A stretch of 64,000 bases of DNA from Trichosphaerium sp. ATCC 40318 (Eukaryota > Discosea > Flabellinia > Trichosidae): assembly GCA_038496445.1 (NCBI GenBank), contig JALMLS010000255.1:496001-560000 (forward strand), in the 5' to 3' direction. This document shows positions 1 to 12,094 of this stretch, one piece after another (positions within the stretch are counted from its first letter, which is position 1; every line of letters starts with the position of its first letter). The notes beneath the pieces were generated by a model. That model was not told the DNA's origin. It saw only the letters and a list, made by a program, of their open reading frames with translations, and ran no database searches. The position numbers were made by a program, and so were the translations under genes.

Positions 1-1096
1 CACGTGATTTATTTAAAAGCTGAAAACGTCACCTAAATTAACCACGTTAAGGATAACGTGAGATGGTTTAGTTCATAACACTGGCGTCAAAGACCCCTTT
101 GTCAAACAAGCGGGAGAGGCAAAATGCCGAAACGTGTAAGTGCAAGTCGGCATATCCTTTTCACGAGCTATGCTTTCTAGACTACTACGTAGAGTACTAC
201 TATGACAGTGGAAGAACGCTAACGGTGTTAAGCAAGAGGAAACAAAACCGTTGTAGCGAGTAAATACTTCAGCGAGAAGCAATAACAGTAGTTGCAATGC
301 CAATATCAATTGATGCACTTATAACGCGATACTCAATCTAATGCGCACAGCACTCTTTCGCACAGTACTCTTTCGCAATGTATGGACGAATGAAGTACTC
401 ACAAAACTAATGAGTAATCTTGCGGAAAGAAAACAGTTACCAACTTCTAGTGCTTGTGAGGTATACTTGCGCTATTCAATCGCGCAGTGAGGGTAAACAG
501 ACAAAAACTAACAAAGCTGCAGCAAAGAACTCACAAGGAATAAGAGTAAGAGCCTTTACAAAGGATTACTAGTGGCTAGTGTACGCATTTGGTGGAGAGA
601 ATAAAGACAAAAAAACCACAACGGAGCTGCACGAGGTAACAGTAAACCCTTATCACCTACGAATGGGATACCTCTACAATAAAGGCCAAACAGAGTTCAA
701 GCCGATACTCCATGTTGTTGTGGTTGTTTTCGTCTTTGCTCCCTGAAAAACGAAAGTCACGACTTTTCTAAAGGGTAGTTTTATGGTTTCAAAGGCACAT
801 GTCTAAAAACCAAGCGCAAAAGGATGGGCACCATTTACAGTATTTCGCTTTACGGTTTTCTACTCAAAACAATTGTTAATTTATCATTGTCTATACTTCG
901 CTATTAAGTGCTTAGATCCGCGTTTTCTTTGCCAAAGTCCAATTACAGCTGAAAACAGCGTCTGAGAAGAGAATTGTTTCCTGGACGAGCGCTTTTGCAT
1001 CCAGTTTAACCGGTTAAATGTCAACTTAATATTCCGCGTATCACCTCGAAGGCAGCTGGTGTTAACAAGCGTCGATAAAACAATTATTTGGAACCA
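1..1096. other. 5' intergenic stretch, no gene recognised
   Basis: No open frame here shows a domain or a convincing exon-intron pattern. A minus-strand frame at about 73-310 is rich in leucine and resembles a signal peptide, but it lacks an ATG and a clear downstream exon. A CACGTG palindrome sits at the very first base. The right part is presumably the promoter of the gene starting at 1097. Confidence 0.4.
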
Positions 1097-2189
1097 ATGC
1101 AATTAGTGATAGCTGTTTTCGCGTTTGTTCTTGTTGGCTTTACTGTTGGTACGCCAAGTGCGCGTAATTAGATAGTAACAACGCCCTGTAGCGCAAGACA
1201 CTACCGGTGTTGTTTTCCCTCCTGAATTGCAAGGAAAACGAGGCCCATGCGTACTAAATAACCTGACGGAACCAATTGTGCGTTATTTCGATAGTTGCAG
1301 TATTTAAAGTTGTCTAACCCTAAAAAAGGCTGTACCTGGTCTACAACTATGTACTGAGTACAGAGCTCGGTCATGCTGCACATTAGAACAAGAAAACGAA
1401 TTTACTGATCCCTCAATTGCCGATTTTTTAATTTTACCAACTCTTGGTACTCTATTAGCTCATACTTAGTAACAGCAATACCAATTCGTTTTAGGAAGCG
1501 ATGGGTGCTACGAAAACTTCAGAAGAGCGTTGTGTTATTGGGTTTGTAACCCTGACGATAGAACCTTTATTCGTTTTACTGTACGTGATTTTCAACGGTT
1601 TATTGTATTAATAGTCTTGTTAGAGCGCTGATAATTTTACAATTAATGTTGCAGAGCCTCATGCCGCTAAGGTTTATAGTTCTTGCTCTGGACGTTGTAT
1701 TCGTGCTGGCACAATATCTGAGACCATCAGACAACGTTATGCAGGTACAATAAGCGTCATTGCATGTCAAAAAAAACCAAATTGTTTTTGTTTCAACTAA
1801 GCAATTACTAGATGGCATTACTTTCTTGAACTCCCTTACCTCCAGTGCTGTTCCTGGTTATACGTACGCGATTTTATAAGAGTTGTTTCGCGTTGAGATA
1901 GCTGGTGGCTTGAGACTGACGCGATTTTTAAGGCCTTCTATTGATACTCCGGCCCAAACGTATACACTCGATGATGGTGGCCTAAATTTGGTGAACGACA
2001 GCGAATTACCACTTGGCGATGGCTCTGGGACTGATTTGACAGGCAAGAATCACAAGTAACCACGCTGATTTCCTCTTAGGTTGTACAACCGTTCTACAGC
2101 CCAGTGTAGCCGCTAGCAGCGCTATTGGCGTTATGTCTAGCTTCTCTACATTTTTGATGTTAGCTGTTTTATTGCTAGCTTTGTTATAA
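1097..2189 (+). CDS. Secreted cysteine-rich protein with C-terminal hydrophobic anchor (multi-exon)
   Basis: The ATG at 1097 opens a signal peptide (MQLVIAVFAFVLVGFTV) cut by a GTACGC donor at 1149. Exon 2 (1198-1250) and exon 3 (1301-1350) stay in frame. A later exon carries a Cys-rich block (GCYENF...LCYWVCNPDD, about 1492-1580), reminiscent of folate or riboflavin-binding-type domains. Further exons carry a second Cys pair (SSCSGRC) and a Leu/Asp-rich segment. The last exon (2080-2189) ends in a run of about 20 hydrophobic residues after a Ser/Ala stretch, fitting a GPI signal or a TM anchor. The last intron (2043-2079) appears to be GC-AG. An AATAAA lies 80 nt after the stop. The protein is likely displayed at the cell surface. 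The join between 1350 and about 1492 is unresolved and may hide one more exon. Family assignment is tentative. Confidence 0.6.
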
Positions 2190-2268
2190 ATTTTTAAACA
2201 GATCGTACCGCATTATCATGACGCATGTATGTGAAGAAAAAGCTGTATTTCGCGTGTAAAATCAACGA

Positions 2269-2274
2269 AATAAA
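2269..2274 (+). terminator. Poly(A) signal AATAAA
   Basis: Canonical hexamer 80 nt downstream of the stop of the cysteine-rich anchored protein gene. Confidence 0.5.
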
Positions 2275-2509
2275 GTTGACCTAACTAAATACAAAAAAAA
2301 CGTTACTGGATTAGCAAAGGCAACACGCGAAACCGAATTCCCTCTTATAGATCTTCTATTCGCCAACAGTTAACGGAATTCCACCCATAACATATGAATA
2401 CAACCAATCCGGCGCAACAAAAAGTAGGTGTAGACGCTAGTTACACTTTTCGTTAAATAATTTGTAGGATTCGTTTATATTATCCAATCTGGCTCTACAC
2501 GATTCAACA

Positions 2510-3888
2510 ATGCTGTTAGAAGGTATATTAGGCGAATGTAAGATAAATAAGCACGCTCTGGACACAGCCTGCCTGATCAATAACAGAATGACAACACTTA
2601 ATGGCCAAATGCCTCTCGTGCCGTATTCTACGAGCCTAGAGTTTAATCCTTGCAATTCACAGTTATCTTACACTACATTATCAAAGAAAGCTCTACACGA
2701 AGTTTGGAACGCGGGAGGTATCAAAACACAACGACAAGCACCCGAAAATGATTTTGAACGAGCACCATACGCAAATTTGCTTCTAGAATTTTTAAATCCT
2801 TTCTTTACAACGCTATTGGCAAAGAAGCCTCCAACCTGTGCCCAAGACGCTTTCAATTCTCTTATTAGCAGTTTACAGATGTACGTTCCCAAAAACGCGA
2901 ACACATTTATGTTCAACTCAACGCACTGGAAACAGCACTCTATTTTCGATTCATCGTTTAATCGTTTTAAACTGAAAATTCCGAAATTTGGTTTTGTAGT
3001 TTCGGTTGGCACTAACTTGTTACGTAGTCACTGTGAGCGCGAAAAAGAGCTTAAAACAAGACTACTTAAAGAGATGAATATTAAGCGGTTTTTGGTGCCT
3101 TATGTTGATATTCATCTACCAGCTGAGGCTATTTTACACTATAATGATATTGATGAAGATGATCCAAGAGTCTTGTGGTATCTTAACCATCCTACATACG
3201 GCAGTACGCCAATCTTCTTTTTTTTTTTTTCGAACTAGTACTCGCTTGTTGGGCGCGTTTTTTTGTGTGACTATAGCCAAATTGGTTTGACGTATTTTTT
3301 TTAGAGGACGTGAGAAAACTAGGAGCGTTTTTAGATAAGTATGATGCTAATAATCAGGTAAGAAAAAGTATCTCATTATTTTCTTTTTTTTTGCTAAACC
3401 CGCTTGTAGATTTTGTGTATGTTTATTTGGAGTTCTGTTGATAATAAGTTGGTAAACCTACCATGTGTTGGTCTTAATCCATATCCTTTATGCTGGCATT
3501 GCAACAAAAGTAAGTCTGGAAAGAAGTATTTTTTTGGAAAAAACATAAATCATTAACTATTTTTTAAAGAGTTTGGTATGCTTACATGCTCTCGATGTGG
3601 CATTGCGAAGTATTGTAGCAAGTACGTGTAATTCTTAGTTAGAATTCCGTTTGGCTTGCACGTTTTTCCATCTTTTGACTGTCGAAAACGTGAACGACAT
3701 TTTTTTTTTGAAACAAGAAATTAATTAAGTTTTTTACAGGGAGTGCCATCGTTGTCAATGGACAAACCATAAATCTTTATGTACAGAATGGGCGCAACTT
3801 GGAAAAGAATTCAAGTACGTGTTACTGCTACAATAAGAACAACGTCGATATGCTAACTTATTGTCTCAGACACGTGTATATTAGTTAA
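2510..3888 (+). CDS. MYND-type zinc finger protein (6 exons, about 330 aa)
   Basis: Exons 2510-3203, 3305-3357, 3410-3509, 3570-3621, 3740-3814 and 3870-3888 join to 993 nt, an exact multiple of three, ending in TAA. The first about 250 residues show no domain I recognise. The C-terminal part is a MYND finger: CWHC, then CSRC, then KYCSKEC and HRCQW..HK..C, with the eight Cys/His ligands spread over three exons. MYND fingers mediate protein-protein contacts, often in transcriptional corepressors or protein lysine methyltransferases, but no SET domain is visible. Introns start GTACGC, GTAAGA, GTAAGT and GTACGT; the last has a GCTAAC branch site. An AATAAA follows at 3922. The finger assignment is strong; the function is unknown. 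Confidence 0.85.
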
Positions 3889-3921
3889 CTGATCTGTCGA
3901 ACTACAAAGTGTACAAATAAT

Positions 3922-3927
3922 AATAAA
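3922..3927 (+). terminator. Poly(A) signal AATAAA
   Basis: Hexamer 34 nt after the stop codon of the MYND finger gene. Confidence 0.5.
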
Positions 3928-4056
3928 ACTTGTTTACCTTTACATTGTTATTGACGCTTGTGCATACAACGTGGCGTCAACCATTAAGAGCATCTGTATC
4001 AATTTATTTACTTATTTTGACTTTATACGTTTCCTAGCTGCAGTTTAAAGATCAGC

Positions 4057-5868
4057 ATGGGTACTCCCGAACCACGGGATTCTGAGTATCTTGGTGGCGG
4101 TATTGTAACTGAAGATGGTAGAACTGTTTATGGATTAGACGCAACTACGTATTTACGAGTACGAATCGTCACCTCAATTGTTTGTTTTAATTACTGTTAC
4201 CAGGTAAAAGGAAAGGAAGATCCAAACATAGAAATACAATTGATGTACTGCCATTTTACTATTTTTCTTCCCCTTACGTATTTTAGTACATGGATAGAGT
4301 CTATACTAGGTGCTAGATTACCAGGGCACCCAACGAGTTTATATCATGCTCTCAAGGATGGAATAGCTTTGTGCAGGTATTTTCCTTTTAAACTATTACA
4401 TATACGCGCTAGCTCACCACACATAGGTTGGTGAATAAATTCTTACCAAGTAACGCGCAAATCAATTATTTTAACCGCGAAAAGGGTAAAATACACCCAG
4501 TGAAAGCACAAGTAAGTAAATGACACGTATAAAACCAACTAAACCTTTTACGAAAGGACAACGTCGCTTCGTACTTAAAAGTATGTAGGCGACTAGGTAT
4601 GAAGCCTGATGCTCTATTTCAAGTTAGTGACTTGTGCAAAAAGCGTTACATAGCCCAGGTAGGCATTTTCTTTTCCAGAATTCTGCGTTATTTTATTTCT
4701 TACTTCTCTTTAAAAAAAATACAAAACAGAAAAACGTGTATCTCCGTTTCGTGTACATTCTTTTTTCTCAAATTATCGTTGTAGGTTTATATAAACCTAG
4801 CAGAGCTTGGTAAACAACTTAATATCGTAGCCAAGTATAGCGCTGATAACAACAATTCTAATGCTCCTGTGGTATCAGATATACGTATGTATAAGCGTCG
4901 AATAGCGCTTCCATTGTGCCAGGGAGATTTAACAGCTTATTAGGCGAATCTAGTCCACCACCTGTAAAAAAAGATGAGGCACCTACGCGCGTAGTAGAGC
5001 CTGCACCTACCCCCAAAGTACAACAAATTATTCTACCTGTAGAAAAAGAAATACAGCCACCTGTATCCAAGCCCGTGGTCGCGCAAACGGCTCCAATAGT
5101 GCGTCCTGTTGCTGAACCGAAAATGGAGCGTAGAATTACACGTACAGAAGTGGAACGAGTACAAGAACCTGTACCAAGGCCTGTGAAAAACGTAGAGCCT
5201 GTGAAAAAATTAGAGCCTGTCATTTACAGTGACAATGTAGAGGAACCTATTATCAAAGAAAAACTCTCTTTGGCGCCGCATAGGAAGGTTATCCAGCGTA
5301 CAAAAGCAACTAGAGAAATATCTCCTCAAGCTGCTCGTGTAGCTTCTGAAAAGCATTTACAACAGGCTCTTGATAGACACCTACAGGCAGAGATTGAGCA
5401 CTTTAAGAAATCTCAAATGTGCTGGATGCTACTTGTCGGTACGAATTTTTTTTTTTTTGACACATTGCGCAATGTGATTCCGTAAATTTTCTGGTTTTTT
5501 TTATTTTTTTTGCGAATAGGTTAGTTCGAGTGCTTATTGTATTGTCCTTAGGTTATATTATGTTCGTTCTATTTGCAGTTATGACTGCTGCAATCATGTG
5601 GACATCTAATCCTAGTGAGGAGATCCTTAGATCTCGCATCAAAGAGAAAACTGAAACTGACATCTATGAGATGATGTTTACGCCTGTTCTGAGTTATTTG
5701 TCAAATTTTTTCGGTGCATCATCAAACAAGGCAATTAATGTATCGAACTGGGGCTTTTTCAGTTGGGCTAACGTAAACGATGGTACTCAATTTTTAGGTA
5801 TATTTGGTCAATGGTTTGATATTACTTATTTTTATCGTACTATTGCCTGTATATTGTGTAGTATTTAA
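4057..5868 (+). CDS. Calponin-homology (CH) domain protein with Pro-rich linker and C-terminal hydrophobic segment
   Basis: The start ATG is at 4057. After two short exons comes a CH domain spread over several exons: TWIESILG, LKDGIALC (about 4320-4375), RLVNKFLPS, YLKVCRRLGM (about 4570-4600), FQVSDLCKKRYIAQ and NLAELGKQLN. This follows the calponin/transgelin pattern of one actin-binding CH domain. A long Pro/Val/Glu-rich linker (about 4925-5260) contains repeated EPVPRPV-like units. Next come a charged helix-forming stretch and, after an intron ending near 5521, a hydrophobic segment of about 20 residues (LIVLSLGYIMFVLFAVMTAA) that could span a membrane. CH proteins normally bind actin or microtubules; a membrane segment would place this one at a membrane-cytoskeleton junction. 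The last exon end is uncertain. Confidence 0.8.
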
Positions 5869-6299
5869 ATGTAAATTAGTAATAATTGTTTTGTAAAAAA
5901 CATAGGGAGCGTTTATTTGTAAATTATACCCTTTGTATCGAGAGCAAGGTGTATTATTTATTGATCCTGACTGTACTTACCTACACGTTCTGATACACGA
6001 ACAACATTTTAGCACCGAGTGATAGAGCACCAGGACGCAAAGCAGTCAAATCCACAAGGCATGTAAACGCTCTTGAACCGTTTTGGTTTCGAACTGACTT
6101 TAGTATCTCAATGTTCATCTCAATTTATACTTTATTTGTTGGAGAAAGTTTTCCTTCTCGTCGTTACGGTCATCCTCCCTATAGGCGATAGTTTTTTTAT
6201 TATGACGTTTTAGCTATAACACACGTTTCTGTTAAACCACGTGATCATAATCTCCAATAAGGTGATATATTGAGAATACCTTATTAAGAATTCTAGAAC

Positions 6300-8318
6300 A
6301 TGGCAACGTATCCGTGTTTACGACTCTTGTACCTGTCTTTCTTCGGTGTATGCTTTTGTGGCCTTCTTATAGACGACTTTATGCAACCTTCTTTGATAAA
6401 ACTGGACCAACAAGTACAACAAAACGAAGTTCTGATGAGTAGCAATGGGCAATCCTTTATTGGAAACGAAAGAATGGCTATAGCGCGTGTACAACAAGGG
6501 AAACATTCTTCTGTGGTGATAACAAACGGAATATTTGCGTATAGTAACGATGCTACTACTACTGGTACTGTTTCTCTCGAGTATAGAAGTGATGTTGGTC
6601 CTATGGATCCAGTAGTTGACTTTACGAAGTATGGAGGTACGCTATTGTTCGAGTATGCCTTACCGCGTCGAAAAAAAAACTCGATAACGTGCTAATCAAG
6701 ATAAAAAAAAAAGAGTTATCTCCGAACCGTTACACTAACCTCGTTTTCCTAGATTGTTATCTATTGCATGTCGCTGAATCAGATCAAGAACATACAATCA
6801 GTATAAATGCGGCTACAGAATCAGAAAATCTCGAGGCAAGCTACGCTTTTAATGTTAACGATGTCAATGCACCTGGAGTAAATCTCTGTTTAAGACTACC
6901 AGGTATCCACACGTTGCTGTATTTTCCAAGTATAGTATTCTATTGTTTTTTACCTAACCACAATCTAAGGCGATTTGGAGACCTACAAGAGAGTAATTGG
7001 TCTAAAACTGAGCGATTCTGCAATCAGTAAAAGAGTAGATGTTCTCTACACTCGTTTTTGTTTAACACCTTCCGTTTCTTGTTGGCATGAAGGAATTGAA
7101 AACGTACAAGAAGATACAACAATCAAAGTTATAGTAAAATGTCGTAACTTTGAATCGCTTCCATCACGTGCAGAGTCTTTGAACATAGAAATAGGATTCC
7201 CGGAAACAATCGGATCTATTAACCCTGGCACGATCTCTTGCTCTACTTCTGTACGTTGCCTCTTATAGTTTGAAAATACCTGCGTTGTTAATTCTGATTT
7301 AAGGATGTACCATCTTTTACAGACAACCCACAGCACGTCATTGTTTCGTCAACTATTCTCGAAGGAGAAACTATAGAGTGTTCCTTTGATGTAGACATAC
7401 TACAAACTGGAACGATTCAAGGATTTGGTGCGGTAATAACAAATACAGAAACGGGTGCTATCAGCTATTCTGTTGCGAATGAGGATAGGTACCATGCCGC
7501 CGTATCAATGCTTGCTAAACTTCAATAGTTTTGCTTCAGCACAATTTTGTGAAGAGCAACAACCGCCATCAGTTACTCTAGTTCCCTCTGCTCCACAAGT
7601 ACCGGGTATTAATGATCATCTATTCAACTGAACTAATCATTCTTACAGTAGAATCAAGTCAAGAACCTTCTACGTCATCTTCCGCTACAGTAAGACCAAC
7701 AACTTCTACTTTCAGCTGACTTATTTAAAGGTTCAACTTGCACTGGATCAAACGCGTGTTTTGACAATCGATGAAATAGCATCTCAGTTAAAGACTGGTA
7801 TTGAATCATCCACTTCCTTGATAGTTGAGAGTGTTTCTCCAACCACAAAACGCCAAGTATCGAACACTGTCAATACTATTATTTCTTCCGATACAGCTGC
7901 TGAAGACGATTTGGAAAGTTCATTGTGTAATGAAACTACACTTGCCACTATCTCCGAAAGTATGCCAGATATTAATATTCTTGGCTGTGGTGGAATAGCT
8001 TCAGGACCAACTGAAGCTACTAGCGATGGCGGTGATGATTCTTCAAGCCTCCTGTGGCTTTACATCCTTATTGGTAGGTTACTTTTCCCGTTTAATATGG
8101 TTAATGATGTCTCACAAATGCTAGGTGTCGCGTGCTTTATCGTTCTAGTAGTTATCATTGTAGTTATTGTAGTCTCTAAAAAAAGAAAAGGAAGGAAAAA
8201 TACAACACCTTCGGATGACTTAGAAGGAACTGAGATGGATGACAGATCGACACCAGAACTACCACGTACTAGTGATGACGATGAAGAAATAGACTTGACT
8301 TCTGGTGATGAGAGCTAG
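6300..8318 (+). CDS. Type I membrane protein with large extracellular region (multi-exon)
   Basis: The ATG at 6300 starts a hydrophobic leader (LLYLSFFGVCFCGLL). Extracellular exons at 6300-6670, about 6770-6900, 6970-7260 and 7320-7750 contain beta-rich, cadherin- or Ig-like looking sequence with Cys pairs (for example CWHE, VKCRNF, SCSTSVRC). A Ser/Thr-rich stretch precedes the exon at 7761. That exon leads, after an intron near 8073-8125, to a strongly hydrophobic TM segment (about 8127-8175), a KKRKGRK stop-transfer and an acidic cytoplasmic tail ending ...SGDES at 8318. The topology is therefore single-pass with the N-terminus outside. No catalytic motif is visible. Its style resembles the ectodomain modules of the large receptor at 53-60 kb, but homology was not established. 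Internal exon borders are approximate. Confidence 0.65.
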
Positions 8319-9016
8319 CCACTACATAGCACAGTTACAATAAATTCTAAGCAACACCACTGTTTTTTTTTACAGAACATTCTTAAAGCTACTACGACGA
8401 AAGACAGGTAGCTCTATTTCCGAGCAGTCATTGTCTCTCCTTGATTTATCCTCATTACGTTGTAACTTGGATTGCCTTGAGCACAGTTAGGTGAGTACAA
8501 ATAGATGAATCGTGAGCCGACATTTCAAGCGAATTTGTGTCCGATCTCTGACTTACGATGTTGCAAATTGCTTTTTTTCAGTAAACGGAACCCAACAGGT
8601 GTTGAACAGGTTGTTTAAACGCTAGAATACCCTATAATACCGCTCTCTATTTTTAGTAGCGTTTAAGCGGTAAAAAAGGAATAACGGTTCAGTTGCACGC
8701 TGGTGAAACAACATCTCTCCGAAACGGTTCTCACACGCGCAAACAGACCACACAAGGCTTTATTCAGGTATCTATCAGTAATTAAGACTAAACCTAGATG
8801 CGACTCGCTCTAGAGAAGGCGTATGTAGTTTAAAAGCTACGCACATACTATTCTACAGAGTAGAGCGCTATTTATATTTTTTTCGAGTTCGAGAAAACAA
8901 CACATTTTGCAGCTTTCGGCGCGCAAAAGTAATTTAGATTACAAAAAAGCTTTGTAGCTGCCATTAGCAACTTTCACTCTTACTGAAACTGATTTTCTAA
9001 GACGTCCTTTAGTGTT
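8319..9016. other. Intergenic region, no gene recognised
   Basis: About 700 bases between the type I membrane protein gene and the dsRBD/F-box gene. An AATAAA occurs about 20 nt after the upstream stop. I see no domain-bearing frame. Confidence 0.5.
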
Positions 9017-10557
9017 ATGAGTTTCAAAAACAAACTACAAGAGTACTGTGCGCGAGTTGGATCACCATTGCCAGAGTATGAAACTGAAATATGTGCTTGT
9101 GATCTTTGGGCTGTACGTTTTTACAGACTCAAGTATTGTATAATGCACTAACAAGAACAATAGTCAACTGTAACAGTGTACAAACCGGTAAAAACAGAGT
9201 ATAGCGGCGATCCAAAACGGAGAAAAAAAGAAGCAGAGCAGGATGCAGCTAAAACAGCTCTGCTTGCTATTACTGTACGTTACAACCAAAATTTAAATAC
9301 CAGTTACTTTCAGTAACTCTTATTACAAAGGCTGCTTTGGTTGTAAGTTGTACAAAAACGCTAGAGAAGTTGCAACAAATAGCACCGTTTTTGGCTATCA
9401 AAGATGTGGAGAGACTTTCTACAACTTGTACACAACTACACAATGTACGTATAATGTTTGCTTTTGAGTTACAGTCATCTAACAAGGATTTACTTTAGGG
9501 CATGTGGCAAGAGGTGGCACAAACAAATTTCGGTGGCTATGAAAAAAAGAAAAAACATAGTTGGAAGATCCATGTACGTCTTTTTGTTCACCTTGAGTCC
9601 CGTAGTTAAAAGAGTTTTCTAACTCGTTTCTATAGGCCATACGCTGTATAAACTTGCGAGGACAGCAGTTTAAAGAGGAGCCAATCCGAGAGTTGGCACA
9701 TCTGTATTCAAACAAAATAGTCGATTCTGAATATGACGTGGACATGAGTACGGTTTTTTTTTGATGTTTAATATGTACTTTTTTGAATTCTTCTCATTTG
9801 TGTTGTTAGGTTCGTTTTGTGGGAAACGTTATGAATTCCACTATAAAAACATTCATAAATTTATGTGGAAAGCAACTGTACGACATAAAACATCAACAGG
9901 TATTAGTAACAACTTACCTCTCGTTTTTGTAGATCACGTGCCCTACCATGATAGTGCCAATCGTGCAATTCGGGTGGGGCAAAGGAAAGAAGGCAGCTAG
10001 GGCTCTAGCTGCTGAAAGAGCATTCTGCTCTATAGACAAGATTTGTCAGTGCGTCTATTCCACATTATTTATTTTGAGTTGTTAACTTGGTTTTTTTTTT
10101 TAAAGCTTTATGGCTTACCATCGCGAAGCCATAAATATGGCTTTTGATCCAAATAGGGGTTATGGAACATTCCTGGTGTGCAATCTGAAGAAAGCCGTAT
10201 TGGTACGCAATGTTACAAGTATCGCACCTTACCTTTTTTTTTTTTTTAAAGAGCAGCAAAGAGTTCTGCGATTATTTATTTCATGAAAACAATGCTACAC
10301 CAGTTTTAAACATTGGTAGTAACAGATATCCTACTCTACATATCACGGCAGTGTTTATGGCCCTCTACAAGTCCATTAATATTAGAAAAGTTGTGATAAA
10401 CTTGGATGAACCAATATGTGATATTGGTAAACCAATGTACTGGGCGTTCCGTCTGATTCTTCGACAAAATCAGACTATTGATGATATAGAGCCAGATTAT
10501 GTAAGCAGTCCACTTTTAAAACAAAATTATTTTGATGTTGAAAATAGTTTTTTATGA
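9017..10557 (+). CDS. Protein with two dsRNA-binding-like domains and an F-box (9 exons, about 373 aa)
   Basis: Exons 9017-9112, 9164-9274, 9331-9444, 9499-9573, 9636-9752, 9810-9899, 9933-10048, 10106-10202 and 10252-10557 join in frame. Residues about 1-69 look like a dsRBD: KLQEYCARVGSPLPEYET, then YSGDPKRRKKEAEQDAAKTAL, matching the alpha1 start and the lysine-rich alpha2 KKxA signature. Residues about 70-135 read as an F-box (LEKLQQIAPFLAIKDVERLS followed by W-rich spacing). A second dsRBD-like segment follows at about 180-240 (FINLCGKQLYDIKH, then GKGKKAARALAAERAF). The C-terminal about 130 residues are unassigned. One would infer an RNA-binding SCF adaptor. The donor at 9753 (GTTTTT) is atypical, so that join is least sure. 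The last about 20 codons begin the segment duplicated at 16573. Confidence 0.72.
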
Positions 10558-11646
10558 TTGACACTTGAGTAAATAGTAGCCATACATACTCTAAATAATA
10601 AGCAGAAAGTATGAAACATTCACCAACAGTGATGTAGCGTACAATGACTCTAAAAAATAGTTTAATTTTGTGCCTTTTTAAGCATTGTTTAGCTAAGTCA
10701 TACTTATTGCACGCATTATCAATTATGTTTTCATCACTTTGAGTAGGTGCCAATGATCGCATTTAATAGCCTAAAAGCATGTTATTGAAAAGTAAACGCA
10801 CAATAAAGTGCCTCAAATGTGGGAGTTTGTTGAATGATATTTGATGAAACAAAAGGTTTACTATTCTACACTGATGTTATATGTGATGTTCTACACCTTT
10901 CTTCATTTGGAAATGAGTATATGGCGTAGTGGTGCCACTATGATCAATTGTAAAAATACGCATGCCAATAGCGTTTGCATCAAAAGTACTCACTTACATT
11001 TTTTTTTCCCCAAAGTTATTGGCCAATCAATTTTACATCTCAAGAATTGCCTTCAATATACTCATATGTGTTGCAAGTGATGTATTTTAGCTGGCACGTT
11101 TTTGCGTTTTAGAAATGGATCAGTTTTCTACATCTGGAATTTTTCGTAAAACCAATATTAAAGGCTAGGGCCAAAACGGTCCAAACTGCGAATATGTAGA
11201 AATAGAAGTATATGAACTGTTTATATAGTTTAGAGAATATCGATGGCATCACCTGGCATTACACCTTTTTTTTGCCTTTTTGTTTTAAACGGCGTTTTAT
11301 GCTCGGAAACACATATTCTACGCATGGGTAACACTGATAAAGTATTGTTCTTTGATTTTAAAGAGCAATTAATTTTTTTAGCCACTAAACGCTGTAAAAC
11401 CCTTATAACTTCAGTTCCTACGTATTTGGAACTATTAAAAGGCTGTGTAATGCGCAGGCATCATGAAACCGTGTTCAAGGAGTTTATGTTGCTACTTTCC
11501 TTTTAAGGCAAAAAGTTCTTGCTTAAAAGTAAGTACTTTTTTCCGCGCTTACAACGTAATTTTATGCTCTCACACTCCACCACCTTGTTTAACAGCACCT
11601 TTTAAAGCCGATAAGCGCATGTGGAATGCTTACGTAATCTGGCTCT
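10489..11646 (+). repeat. Source copy of a 1.15-kb direct repeat (partner 16573-17718)
   Basis: From the GAGCCAGATTA at 10489 to TCTGGCTCTA at about 11646 the sequence matches 16573-17718 in the same orientation, with scattered substitutions and small indels. It spans the 3' end of the dsRBD/F-box gene, the spacer and the first part of the RAD9-like gene. Confidence 0.9.
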
Positions 11647-12077
11647 AGTGTTTCTAAAGACATTTGAAAGTAATCTACTGGTGTTGAACGGAAGAAAAGA
11701 TCTACCTTTATTGTTGGATGCAGATGGTACACAGTAACATCAATACTTTTTTTTTAAGGTAATTCTCACTTTTTTAGCAGTATTGCCAGAACGTTTTCAA
11801 CATTTTTTACCATCACAAGAGCCACTCTCACAACCCTTGTTTGAGTTTAATCTTGACACAGAAGAACCGTCAACTACTCCAGAAGCTCTTGAGTTTATTG
11901 AAGAAGAATGCTCGACAGAAGGTACATTTTTTTCGGTTTTGTCTTGTGATCTTGTTTACTTTCCTGCCAGATGTGTATGGGCCGTCAGAGTCTCAGTTTT
12001 GGAAGGATTTCAGCAAAGGAAAATTTGATTTAAAACGAAAGCGCCGTGTAAAACGAGTTGACTACTCAAATATGTAG
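11243..12077 (+). CDS. Possible RAD9-like checkpoint clamp subunit (partial model)
   Basis: Several short exons run from about 11243 to the TAG at 12077. The order FKEFMLLLSF, then a short exon, then FESNLLVLNGRKDLPLLLDADG, then a hydrophobic strand and an acidic, basic-ended tail resembles the second half of the PCNA-like domain of RAD9 (LKEF..LLSFAES.., followed by a strand pair and a disordered tail). RAD9 forms the 9-1-1 DNA-damage clamp with RAD1 and HUS1. The N-terminal half of such a domain was not found confidently; it may lie in 10.8-11.2 kb, or the gene may be a remnant. The C-terminal exons (11783-11920, 11970-12077) include EALEFIEEE and a KRKRRVKR run. An AATAAA follows at 12089. 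I make this call from pattern only. Confidence 0.35.
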
Positions 12078-12088
12078 TGCAACTATAT

Positions 12089-12094
12089 AATAAA
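12089..12094 (+). terminator. Poly(A) signal AATAAA
   Basis: Hexamer 11 nt after the TAG at 12077, supporting a gene end there. Confidence 0.5.
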
